Below are positions 6,516-12,081 of a stretch of DNA of 12,081 bases, in pieces. The notes beneath the pieces are model-generated. The model was given only the letters and a program-made list of their open reading frames with translations, made no database searches and was not told the DNA's origin. The stretch is from JBIQLO01 sp044464175. Its GTDB lineage: Bacteria > Planctomycetota > Phycisphaerae > Tepidisphaerales > Tepidisphaeraceae. How positions within the stretch are numbered: position 1 is the first letter of the stretch; each line of letters begins with the position of its first letter. The position numbers and the translations under genes are program-made. Where the stretch lies: assembly GCA_044464175.1 (NCBI GenBank), contig JBIQLO010000118.1:1-12081 (forward strand). The letters are read 5' to 3'.

Positions 6516-7326
6516 CCATCTGTGCGTTGACACGATTGACCTCTTCTTCGATTTCCCTGCGCACCAGGCGCACCAGTTCGCTGACCGTCCGACTGTCAAA
6601 ATTGCGCGGATGGGGCAGGTCCACGCGGATTTCCCTGCGGATGCGCCCGGGATGGGCATGCAGCACAATAATCCGGTCGGCCAGGCGCACCGCCTCGCCC
6701 ACCGAGTGGGTGACAAACAGAATGCTCTTGCGCGTCGTCACCCACAGTTCCTGCAACTGCTCGTGCATGAGCGTGCGCGTCTGGGCGCCCAGAGCGGCGA
6801 ACGGCTCGTCCATCAACAGGACGGCCGGGTCCATCACCAGCGCCCGCGCGATCGCCACGCGCTGGCGCATGCCGCCGGAAAGCTCGTGGACGCGCTTTTT
6901 GCCGCTGGCCGCCAGGTGCATCAGGCGCAGCGCCCGCTCCACCCGGTCGGCGCGTTCCGACTTGGGAACGCCGGCCATTTTCAATCCAAACCCGACGTTC
7001 TGTTCGGCCGTCAGCCAGGGGAACAACGCATGATCCTGAAAAACCACCGCCCGATCAGGACCGGGCGAGCGAAACGCGCGCCCGTCGAGCGTGGCCGTCC
7101 CGGCATCCGGCAGCAACATCCCGGCGGCGATGTTGAGCAACGTGCTTTTTCCACAGCCGCTCGGACCCACCACCACCACAAATTCCCCCGGTTCACACCT
7201 CAGTGTGATGTCCTGCACCGCCGGAATCGCTGAGCCGGCGAAGTTTTTGTGAATGCCGCTGAGTTCCAGCCGCCCGCGCCGCGGAAGCGGCGCGGGCGCG
7301 GCCGGAACGGCCTGGTCTTGTGTCAT
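6445..7326 (-). CDS. ABC transporter ATP-binding protein, SsuB/TauB/NrtD type
   Basis: A 293-residue cytoplasmic ATPase that powers the neighbouring importer. Motifs in order: Walker A GPSGCGKST (54-62), Q-loop Q97 in VVFQDHALFPW, signature LSGGMRQR (149-156), Walker B VLLMDEP (169-175) with catalytic E174, and the H-loop H207. The D-loop reads FAALGAQTR, so G180 replaces the nearly invariant Asp of the ALD motif; the codon is GGC where Asp would be GAC, one base away. The C-terminal tail (about 240-293) is longer than in many homologues and overlaps the permease gene by 71 bases. ATG 7326 overlaps the TGA of the binding-protein gene in an ATGA arrangement, which indicates translational coupling within one operon. 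Confidence 0.92.
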   Translation of the reverse strand: MTQDQAVPAAPAPLPRRGRLELSGIHKNFAGSAIPAVQDITLRCEPGEFVVVVGPSGCGKSTLLNIAAGMLLPDAGTATLDGRAFRSPGPDRAVVFQDHALFPWLTAEQNVGFGLKMAGVPKSERADRVERALRLMHLAASGKKRVHELSGGMRQRVAIARALVMDPAVLLMDEPFAALGAQTRTLMHEQLQELWVTTRKSILFVTHSVGEAVRLADRIIVLHAHPGRIRREIRVDLPHPRNFDSRTVSELVRLVRREIEEEVNRVNAQMDEYWKPRTPGDLDRGLVDMGGGI

Positions 7327-8348
7327 TTGGCCGCCTCATTCAACTGCCGCAGCAGCGTTAAATCCACCAGCCCTTTCAGGTCGGTCGGCTGCTTCAGAAA
7401 GCCCAGGTCGTAGGACCATTTGGCCATGGTTGAAAGCGTTCCTTCCAGCGGTTCATCGGTGAACTGAATGTTCTTCAGCGCGGCCGACAAAACCTCCTTG
7501 GCCAGATGCTTGCCCGTCAATTTGAACATCGCCTCATCCAGCAGCGGCAACTGTTCCTGCGGTGCCTGCCGCAGCCGCTGCGTCCATGCCCGATGCACGC
7601 CCAGGATTTTCTTCACCACGTCAGGATGCTGTTGGAGAAACTCCGGCGCCGTCACCACCGCCGTCAGGGTGAATTGTTTGTCCGCCCACAGATCGGTCTC
7701 GTTCTCAAGGGAAAGGACCTTTCCGCCGGCCTGTTTCAGCAGCCCCGACGCCCACGGCTCGGGCGACCAGGCCGCGTCGATCTGCCCCCGTTCCATCAAC
7801 GCCGCCTGCTGGGCGTTGGGAACCGGGATCACGTTGCTCAAATCCGTCTGCCCCAGTTTCTCTTTCAAAAATGTCCGGCAGGCGATGTCCTGCGTGTTGG
7901 CGGTCTGCGGCGTGGCGATGCGCTTGCCCTTCAAGTCCGCCAGTTTTTCGATTCCCGAACCGGGACGGGCGACGATGACCACCCCGTTGTTGGCCGCCCC
8001 GGCAATCACGCGAATCCCCTGGCCGTGACTTTTGACAAACGCCGAAATCGACGGGCCGGGACCGACATAGGCCACATCAATTTCACCGGCAAACAGGGCT
8101 TCAACCAAAGATGGTCCGGCGTTGAAAATCCGGGTCGTGAGTTTGGCGGGACCGACGGCCTTGGCAAAATCACCCGACTGCACGCCCAAAAGCGCCTGGG
8201 CATGGGTCAGGTTGGCGAAATAGCCGAGCCGCACTTCCGAAAGACTTGCCGGACCGGCGGCCTGCTCCTTCCCACTGCGGCCGCAGCCCAGCGCCATGAA
8301 CATCACGGCGCCGACGAGCAACAAACGACTGCGAAATAATAAATACAT
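7323..8348 (-). CDS. ABC substrate-binding lipoprotein, SsuA/NrtA/TauA type
   Basis: A 341-residue periplasmic binding protein. Residues 1-22 form a lipoprotein signal with lipobox LGC and lipidated C22, so it should be tethered to a membrane facing the periplasm. Family landmarks of the NMT1/SsuA type are visible: GYFANLTHAQ (42-51), FNAGPS (75-80), YVGPGPS (94-100), the ADLKGKRIATPQ hinge region (137-148) and DAAWSPEPWAS (191-201). The mature protein has few sulfur residues: I count two Cys, including the lipidated one, and three Met in about 320. ATG 8348 follows GGAG with six bases' spacing. It lies 52 bases downstream of the porin and overlaps the ATPase by four bases. Substrate could be a sulfonate, sulfate ester, nitrate or a related anion; operon context favours sulfur. 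Confidence 0.9.
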   Translation of the reverse strand: MYLLFRSRLLLVGAVMFMALGCGRSGKEQAAGPASLSEVRLGYFANLTHAQALLGVQSGDFAKAVGPAKLTTRIFNAGPSLVEALFAGEIDVAYVGPGPSISAFVKSHGQGIRVIAGAANNGVVIVARPGSGIEKLADLKGKRIATPQTANTQDIACRTFLKEKLGQTDLSNVIPVPNAQQAALMERGQIDAAWSPEPWASGLLKQAGGKVLSLENETDLWADKQFTLTAVVTAPEFLQQHPDVVKKILGVHRAWTQRLRQAPQEQLPLLDEAMFKLTGKHLAKEVLSAALKNIQFTDEPLEGTLSTMAKWSYDLGFLKQPTDLKGLVDLTLLRQLNEAAK

Positions 8349-8400
8349 GAGTCTCTCCAGAAAAATTGATTGTCTTCAGGTTTAATAATCTGTTTCAGTC

Positions 8401-9711
8401 CTACAGCAGGAACTGGAACTGCGTGCGCAGAACGAACTGGTTCCCATCGCCCGCCAGGATGCCCAGCCCCGTCTGGTTGGACGGCGCTCCGTCGGGAAGC
8501 CAGCCGACATCCAGACTCAGCTTGACGCGCTGGGGATCGCCGTGGTCCAGGTAGTAATTCACGCCGGCCGTGATTTCGTTGTGGGTTTGCGCATCGGCGC
8601 CATCCAGCCGCACCACGTCGTAGCGGCCAAAAAGCTCCAGATGGTCATTCAGCGTCTGGCTCACCTGCGCCAGCATGCCCCACGACTGGGTATCGGAGGC
8701 GGTGCTGTTTCGCGTGTCGGTGAAATCGCCATGCAGTGCCCCGTAAAGACCCAGCCCGGAGGGGTTTTTGTATTGCAGGTCGGCCGTCGCCAGCAGCACG
8801 TTGGCGTCATCCCGCTGGGTCAGGTCAAAACCGCTCCCCGCCACCAGCAACTCCTTGCGGGTGTTGATCGCGGTGAAGCTCTTGTGGTCGGACCATTGGC
8901 CGAAGAATTTGTATTGGATCCGCCCGCCGACACCGAAATCGGAGGAGCCGTCCTGAAAGTCGCTGTTTTTGGAATTGGCCCCGTCATGAAATGACAGCGA
9001 CCCGCCTAGCGGAATGTTCTTGTCGCCATAGATCAGGTTGATTCCCTGCACGCGGTCGGTCAACCCGCCGCCGATCAGCGTGTCCACCAACGATTCATCC
9101 ACCGCCAACTGCGCAAAAGCGCCGACATTGTGTTCCTGAAAAGCCGGCGCCTTGAACTGCCCGGCTTGGATGGCCCATGAAGGGGCCAACTGATACTTCG
9201 CCCAGGCGTCTAGCACCGTCACCGCTCCTCCGCTGCGATTGGTGTCGAAGACAAAACTATAAGTGAGTTTTGGCGATAAAATATACCCATCCAGACGAGG
9301 ACGAAGCCGCCGGACTTCAAAACCGTTCTGAGTGTCATCTCCGCCGTTGTTTGCATCCTGGCGGTAGTTGGTGACGTTGCGAAACTGAAACTGGACGCCG
9401 GGGCGCAGCAGGAAGTTGTCATCCTCGGAGCGGATGAAAAATCCCTTCCCTTTCTCGTAGCCGGCCATCAGCGGCGATGCCGTCCCTAGCGACGGTCCGC
9501 GCCGTCTCGCGTCTTCCAGTACGGCCTGCGTGGTCGAAGTCGTCCGCTCTTTTTGAGCGGCCGCCTCCAGTTTTTGAACCTGCGCGCTGAGTCGCTGAAT
9601 CTGCTGCTCAAGCTCGCCGTAGGTCGGTTCGGCCGCGAGAGCCGAACGGCCGGTCACTAAGGCAATAAGAGTCGCCCCCACAAAACCCATTTTAACCGTT
9701 GATTGAGACAT
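8401..9711 (-). CDS. OprO/OprP-type outer-membrane porin
   Basis: A 436-residue porin of the phosphate-selective porin O/P family. The signal peptide ends at SALA (about residue 26). A heptad-like segment follows at 31-60 (YGELEQQIQRLSAQVQKLEA), typical of trimeric porins of this class and probably spanning towards the cell wall. The rest is a barrel with FEVRRLRPRLDG and FRNVTNYRQDAN, features common in the family, ending RTQFQFLL rather than in the more usual Phe. The mature chain contains no Cys and only two Met by my count. ATG 9711 is chosen because AGGA (9723-9720) lies eight bases upstream and the signal peptide starts here; ATG 9759 is in frame but has no ribosome binding site. It is the first structural gene after the polycysteine leader and is followed by an ABC importer, so it probably admits the importer's anionic substrate rather than phosphate (inference). 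Confidence 0.9.
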   Translation of the reverse strand: MSQSTVKMGFVGATLIALVTGRSALAAEPTYGELEQQIQRLSAQVQKLEAAAQKERTTSTTQAVLEDARRRGPSLGTASPLMAGYEKGKGFFIRSEDDNFLLRPGVQFQFRNVTNYRQDANNGGDDTQNGFEVRRLRPRLDGYILSPKLTYSFVFDTNRSGGAVTVLDAWAKYQLAPSWAIQAGQFKAPAFQEHNVGAFAQLAVDESLVDTLIGGGLTDRVQGINLIYGDKNIPLGGSLSFHDGANSKNSDFQDGSSDFGVGGRIQYKFFGQWSDHKSFTAINTRKELLVAGSGFDLTQRDDANVLLATADLQYKNPSGLGLYGALHGDFTDTRNSTASDTQSWGMLAQVSQTLNDHLELFGRYDVVRLDGADAQTHNEITAGVNYYLDHGDPQRVKLSLDVGWLPDGAPSNQTGLGILAGDGNQFVLRTQFQFLL

Positions 9712-9728
9712 ACCGATTTTCCTGTCGT

Positions 9729-9744
9729 GGCCCCCCAAGGGGCC
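9729..9744 (-). other. Hairpin next to the porin ribosome binding site
   Basis: On the minus strand GGCCCC (9744-9739) pairs with GGGGCC (9734-9729) around a four-base loop. It ends five bases before the GACAGGA that serves the porin start. The GGGCC in its 3' arm could pair instead with GGCCC at 9781-9777, the 3' arm of the upstream hairpin. The two hairpins could therefore be rearranged, as in attenuators. Confidence 0.45.
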
Positions 9745-9760
9745 TCCTGGTGTTGCCATG

Positions 9761-9795
9761 AAAAAAAGATGGAAATGGGCCGCTGCTGGCGGCCC
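9761..9795 (-). terminator. Terminator-like attenuator hairpin after the leader ORF
   Basis: On the minus strand GGGCCGC (9795-9789) pairs perfectly with GCGGCCC (9783-9777) around a five-base loop, starting six bases after the stop codon of the Cys-rich leader ORF. Nine pyrimidine-rich bases later comes a run of seven T (9767-9761). The T run is further from the stem than in a canonical intrinsic terminator, so this may pause or attenuate rather than stop transcription. A ribosome stalled on the Cys codons would cover the 5' arm. Confidence 0.45.
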
Positions 9796-9801
9796 GGTTG
9801 T

Positions 9802-9873
9802 TCAGCAACAACAGTGGCGGGAGTGCGACAGCAATGTGACGCCGCGAGAGGAAATTGGACTTAGTCGTCCCAT
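9802..9873 (-). CDS. Polycysteine leader ORF (candidate cysteine-sensing attenuator)
   Basis: A 23-codon ORF, too short for routine gene callers. It begins ATG GGA CGA (MGRLSPISSR at 1-10), ends SHSRHCCC (16-23) and stops at TGA. The last three sense codons are TGT TGT TGC. The predicted transcription start from the promoter at 9913-9886 falls only about 3-8 bases before the ATG, and there is no ribosome binding site, so translation would be leaderless or nearly so. The Cys codons sit in a 6-bp hairpin (GTTGTT 9812-9807 with AACAAC 9802-9797). GC-rich hairpins follow before the porin start at 9711. An in-frame ATG at 9894 would add seven residues but lies between the promoter elements. By analogy with the polycysteine leaderless ORFs of mycobacteria, shortage of charged tRNA-Cys would stall the ribosome and raise expression of the downstream transport genes. 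The analogy is inference; the ORF and codons are seen directly. Confidence 0.6.
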   Translation of the reverse strand: MGRLSPISSRGVTLLSHSRHCCC

Positions 9874-9885
9874 GATGAGGGAGGG

Positions 9886-9913
9886 AATATACATTCGTAT
9901 TTGGGATCGTCAA
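9886..9913 (-). promoter_or_regulatory. Strong sigma70-type promoter of the transport operon
   Basis: On the minus strand TTGACG (9913-9908, five of six) and TATATT (9891-9886, five of six) are separated by 16 bases. Transcription is predicted to start around 9881-9876, just before the leader ATG at 9873. AT-rich sequence upstream could act as an UP element. It is the best promoter match I found in the window. Confidence 0.6.
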
Positions 9914-9988
9914 TAGATTATCTATAAATTCTATAAATAAAATAGGAATTATAGGCCAGCTATATATAAATCCAGTAATTACAAAAAT
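9914..9988. other. AT-rich island upstream of the transport operon
   Basis: These 75 bases are almost all A and T in a GC-rich setting and contain no gene. Near the PhoH stop codon CAGAATTA (minus strand, from about 9999) can pair with TAATTACTG with one bulge, a weak AT-rich hairpin. GGCCAGC (9954-9960) and GCTGGCC (10010-10016) form a wider inverted pair reaching into the last PhoH codons. Together they could help end PhoH transcription, or bind a regulator of the operon. Confidence 0.35.
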
Positions 9989-11344
9989 TTATAATTCTGA
10001 AATAATTAGGCTGGCCAGTTCGGACCGCTCGCTCTTGGCCAGGGTGATATGGCCGACCAGCGCCTGCCCTTTGAGCCGTTCAATCAGGTAACTCAGCCCG
10101 TTGCTGCTGGAATCCAGATAGGGGTTGTCAATCTGCGTGGCATCCCCAGTGAGGATCAGCTTGGTCCCGTCCCCCACGCGGCTGGCGATGGTCTTCACCT
10201 CGTGCGGTGTCAGGTTCTGGCTTTCATCCACCACCATGAATTGGTTGGGGATGCTGCGCCCGCGGATATAGGTCAGGGGCTCAAGCACCACCTGCCCGGA
10301 TTCCATGAGCTGGGTGATCCGCTGCTCGACCGAGGAGGGGCTGGCATGCCCTCCCTGCCCCGACTTGCCGCTGTGCCCGGCATCGCTCAAGCGGTTGGAC
10401 AGCAGATAGCTGAGGTTGTCGAAAATCGGCTGCATCCACGCCGTCAGCTTTTCATCCTTGTCGCCGGGGAGATACCCGATGTCGCGCCCCAGCGGCATGA
10501 TCGGGCGGGCGACCAGAAGTTTGTCATAAACCTGATCATTGACGGTCTTGGCCATGCCGGCGGCCAGGGCCAGGAGGGTCTTGCCCGTGCCGGCCGACCC
10601 CAGAAGCGTCACCAGCTTGACCGAATCATCCAGCAACAGGTCCAGCGCCATGGTCTGCTGGAGGTTGCGCGGCATGATGCCGAAGACCGGCCCGCGCCGG
10701 GGCCGCACCGGCCTGACCAGCCCGCCGGGCCCGTGGCAGCGCACGACAGCGCTGTGCGAGGCGTCCATCTGATCCTGTAGAAGGACGAACTCGTTGACCA
10801 GCAGATCGGGCAGATCGAGATTCAGTTGTTTGTCGCTGTAGAGCTGGGCAATGGTTTCCCCCGCCACTTCCAGCGTGCGCCAGCCGGTATAAAGCCGCTC
10901 GAAATCGACCTTCTGCGCCTCGAAATCCTCGGCCTTCAATCCCAGCGTGTCGGCCTTGATCCGGGCATTGATGTCCTTGGTGATGAAGACCACCTGCTTG
11001 CCCTTCTGGGCCAGGTTCCAGGCGGTGCAGATGATGCGGTTGTCGGGGGAATGCCCGCTAAGGCCGGGGCAAAGGCGGTCAGCCTCGTCCAGAACAATGC
11101 GGAGGGTGCCGCCGGTCTGGGCGATTTTGACTCCCTCGCTCAGCCGCCCCTCCTGGCGCAGGGCGTCCAGGTGGCGGATGACGGTGCGGGCGTTGCGCCC
11201 CAGGTCGTCGTTGCTGGTCTTGAACTTGTCCAGTTCCTCAATGACATCAAAGGGGATGACGACATCGTTTTCCGCAAAGAGAAACAGGGCGGCCGGGTTG
11301 TGCAGCAGGACGTTGGTGTCGAGGACAAAGGTTTTAATGGCCAT
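9989..11344 (-). CDS. PIN-PhoH (PhoH2-type) ATPase/ribonuclease
   Basis: A 451-residue cytoplasmic protein with an N-terminal PIN nuclease domain and a C-terminal PhoH ATPase domain, the PhoH2/YlaK arrangement. PIN acidic residues are visible at D9 (FVLDTNVLL), E36/E37 (VIEELDKF), D101 (SPDNRI) and D124 (ITKDINAR). The ATPase has Walker A GSAGTGKT (249-256), Walker B FMVVDES (369-375) and the family signature YIRGRSIPNQ (359-368), then LTGDATQIDNPYLDSSSNGL. PhoH2 proteins studied in actinobacteria unwind and cut RNA. Length is close to the family norm, with a Gly/Ser-rich insert at about 321-338. ATG 11344 begins the standard MAIKTFVLDT opening but has only a weak GAAG in front of it. No antitoxin-like partner precedes it: the upstream gap holds a repeat array and then divergent manA. 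Its sequence gives no link to the transport operon downstream. Confidence 0.93.
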   Translation of the reverse strand: MAIKTFVLDTNVLLHNPAALFLFAENDVVIPFDVIEELDKFKTSNDDLGRNARTVIRHLDALRQEGRLSEGVKIAQTGGTLRIVLDEADRLCPGLSGHSPDNRIICTAWNLAQKGKQVVFITKDINARIKADTLGLKAEDFEAQKVDFERLYTGWRTLEVAGETIAQLYSDKQLNLDLPDLLVNEFVLLQDQMDASHSAVVRCHGPGGLVRPVRPRRGPVFGIMPRNLQQTMALDLLLDDSVKLVTLLGSAGTGKTLLALAAGMAKTVNDQVYDKLLVARPIMPLGRDIGYLPGDKDEKLTAWMQPIFDNLSYLLSNRLSDAGHSGKSGQGGHASPSSVEQRITQLMESGQVVLEPLTYIRGRSIPNQFMVVDESQNLTPHEVKTIASRVGDGTKLILTGDATQIDNPYLDSSSNGLSYLIERLKGQALVGHITLAKSERSELASLIISEL

Positions 11345-11351
11345 AATACTT

Positions 11352-11447
11352 CAGTTGTCAGTTGCCAGTTGGCAGTTTTGGCGTACCCTGACGGCATTAT
11401 CACCAGTGACTGGCAATCGGCAACTGGTAACGGACAACTAGCAACTA
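11352..11447. repeat. Inverted arrays of a 7-bp repeat
   Basis: Four tandem heptamers read CAGTTGT, CAGTTGC, CAGTTGG, CAGTTTT (11352-11379). After 26 unique bases come six heptamers of the complementary type: GTGACTG, GCAATCG, GCAACTG, GTAACGG, ACAACTA, GCAACTA (11406-11447). The shared unit is CAGTTGC, or GCAACTG. The two arrays are inverted with respect to each other, so the whole could fold as a long imperfect stem. It fills most of the 109-base divergent gap between the PhoH and manA genes and ends seven bases before the manA ATG. It resembles the short tandem heptamer repeats scattered in some bacterial genomes. It lacks the spacers of a CRISPR. Confidence 0.75.
11396..11423 (-). promoter_or_regulatory. 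Candidate promoter for the PhoH2 gene
   Basis: On the minus strand TTGCCG (11423-11418, four of six) and GATAAT (11401-11396, five of six) are 16 bases apart. The -35 lies in the heptamer array and the -10 in the unique centre between the arrays. A start near 11389 would give a 45-base leader. Confidence 0.35.
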
Positions 11448-11453
11448 AATAAC

Positions 11454-12081
11454 ATGCTCTATCCCCTGAAATTTCGCCCCCGGCTGGTTCCCAAGATGTG
11501 GGGCGGCCGAAAGCTGCAAACGGTGCTGAATAAAGATCTGCCGCCGGAGGTGCTGGTGGGCGAGTCCTGGGAGTTGTACGACTTTCCGCCGGGAGTGGTG
11601 GAGGGCTCGGAGGACTGGGTCAGCGCGGTTGTGGCCAACGGCCCCCTGGCCGGCCGGACGCTGCATCAGCTGGTGGAACAGCACGGATCGGACCTGCTGG
11701 GGGAGGTGCCTTTGGCCGCGGCGGGGCAGTTTCCGCTGCTGGTCAAGTTTCTGGATGCCCGGGAGGTGCTCAGCGTGCAGGTGCACCCCGATGAGGCGTA
11801 TTGCCGGGCCCATCCCGAAGCCCATCTCAAGAGCGAGGCGTGGTACGTCCTTCAGAACGATCCGGGGGCGACGATTTACAAGGGGCTCAAGCCCGGCGTG
11901 ACGCCCGAGCAGTTTCGCTCAGCGCTGGAGACCGGCGGCGTGGAGGAACTGATCCAGGCGGTGCCGGTCACGCTCGACGGTCTCGCCCCCCGGGCCGTGC
12001 ACCCCAAGCCCGACTCGCTGTTCGTGCTGGCGTGGGGCGACCCGCCGGTGCTGCTGCGCTGCGGCGTCGCCCGGCCGGCCG
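11454..12081 (+). CDS. manA: Mannose-6-phosphate isomerase, class I (partial, 3' end cut)
   Basis: The first 209 codons of a cupin-fold, zinc-dependent isomerase that interconverts mannose 6-phosphate and fructose 6-phosphate. The frame is open to the window edge. Family landmarks: MLYPLKFRPR start, KMWGGRKL (14-21), GESWEL (36-41), FPLLVKFLDA (93-102), SVQVHPDE (107-114) with metal ligands Q109 and H111, KSEAWYVL (126-133) with E128, and YKGLKPGV (142-149). After VPV (170-172) the expected segment PGDxxFVPAGTVHA, which brings the last His ligand, cannot be recognised; the sequence reads TLDGLAPRAVHPKPDSLFV instead. This may be divergence or an error near a contig end. ATG 11454 has no ribosome binding site, but an in-frame stop at 11439 and the family's usual N-terminus fix the start. 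It is divergent from the PhoH2 gene. Confidence 0.88.
   Translation, partial: MLYPLKFRPRLVPKMWGGRKLQTVLNKDLPPEVLVGESWELYDFPPGVVEGSEDWVSAVVANGPLAGRTLHQLVEQHGSDLLGEVPLAAAGQFPLLVKFLDAREVLSVQVHPDEAYCRAHPEAHLKSEAWYVLQNDPGATIYKGLKPGVTPEQFRSALETGGVEELIQAVPVTLDGLAPRAVHPKPDSLFVLAWGDPPVLLRCGVARPA

Noticed and set aside
5655..7233. Long plus-strand frames opposite the ABC permease and ATPase
   Set aside because: Both are antisense to genes with complete ABC motifs and contain no domain or start signal of their own.
9711..9880. SAM or other sulfur-related riboswitch in the operon leader
   Set aside because: I could not match any conserved riboswitch core; the leader is explained better by the short ORF and simple hairpins. 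A covariance-model search would settle it.
9692..9913. Alternative 73-codon frame over the leader (TTG start) with an SRRHI segment reminiscent of actinobacterial leader peptides
   Set aside because: Its start would be the TTG of the -35 hexamer, upstream of the predicted transcript start; it has no ribosome binding site and runs into the porin gene out of frame. The four-residue similarity is too short to count.
11352..11447. CRISPR array
   Set aside because: Repeats are 7 bp, tandem without spacers and change orientation midway; no cas genes are present.
11445..11825. 126-codon minus-strand frame opposite manA
   Set aside because: Antisense to the conserved phosphomannose isomerase coding region, with no family features.

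Overview
The window is GC-rich bacterial DNA with AT-rich promoter islands. A prepilin carrying both the GFxxxE-type N-terminus and a C-terminal H-X9-DG motif, in a style typical of the Planctomycetes-Verrucomicrobia-Lentisphaerae group, suggests a Planctomycete of the Phycisphaerae type (inference). I see no rRNA, tRNA, CRISPR array or mobile element.

Layout. (1) Positions 1-2626, plus strand: a promoter-like leader with an inverted repeat, a secreted pseudopilin (H-X9-DG family), then an exported TIM-barrel protein resembling a glycoside hydrolase. (2) Positions 2660-9913, minus strand, read right to left: a strong promoter, a very short leader ORF ending in three consecutive Cys codons, an OprO/OprP-type porin, then a SsuA/NrtA/TauA-type binding lipoprotein, its ATPase and its permease, an SLC13-type anion permease with two RCK_C domains, and a DUF481 outer-membrane protein. 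The first four structural genes look like one operon. The SLC13 and DUF481 genes follow on the same strand but each has its own candidate promoter. (3) Positions 9989-11344, minus strand: a PIN-PhoH ATPase. (4) Positions 11352-11447: an array of 7-bp repeats in inverted orientation, filling the divergent gap. (5) Position 11454 to the window end, plus strand: the 5' part of manA (class I phosphomannose isomerase).

The most interesting element is the polycysteine leader ORF at 9873-9802. It begins within a few bases of the start site predicted from a near-consensus promoter, carries its Cys codons inside a small hairpin, and is followed by GC-rich hairpins and a T7 tract before the porin start. 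This is the architecture of a cysteine-sensing translational attenuator, known best from mycobacterial polycysteine leaderless short ORFs. It gives an independent reason to assign the downstream ABC system, and perhaps the SLC13 permease, to uptake of sulfur compounds (sulfonates, sulfate esters or sulfate), which family membership alone would leave open among nitrate, sulfonate, taurine and thiamine precursors. In the proposed model the porin lets the anion through the outer membrane, the lipoprotein captures it, and the ATPase-permease pair imports it.
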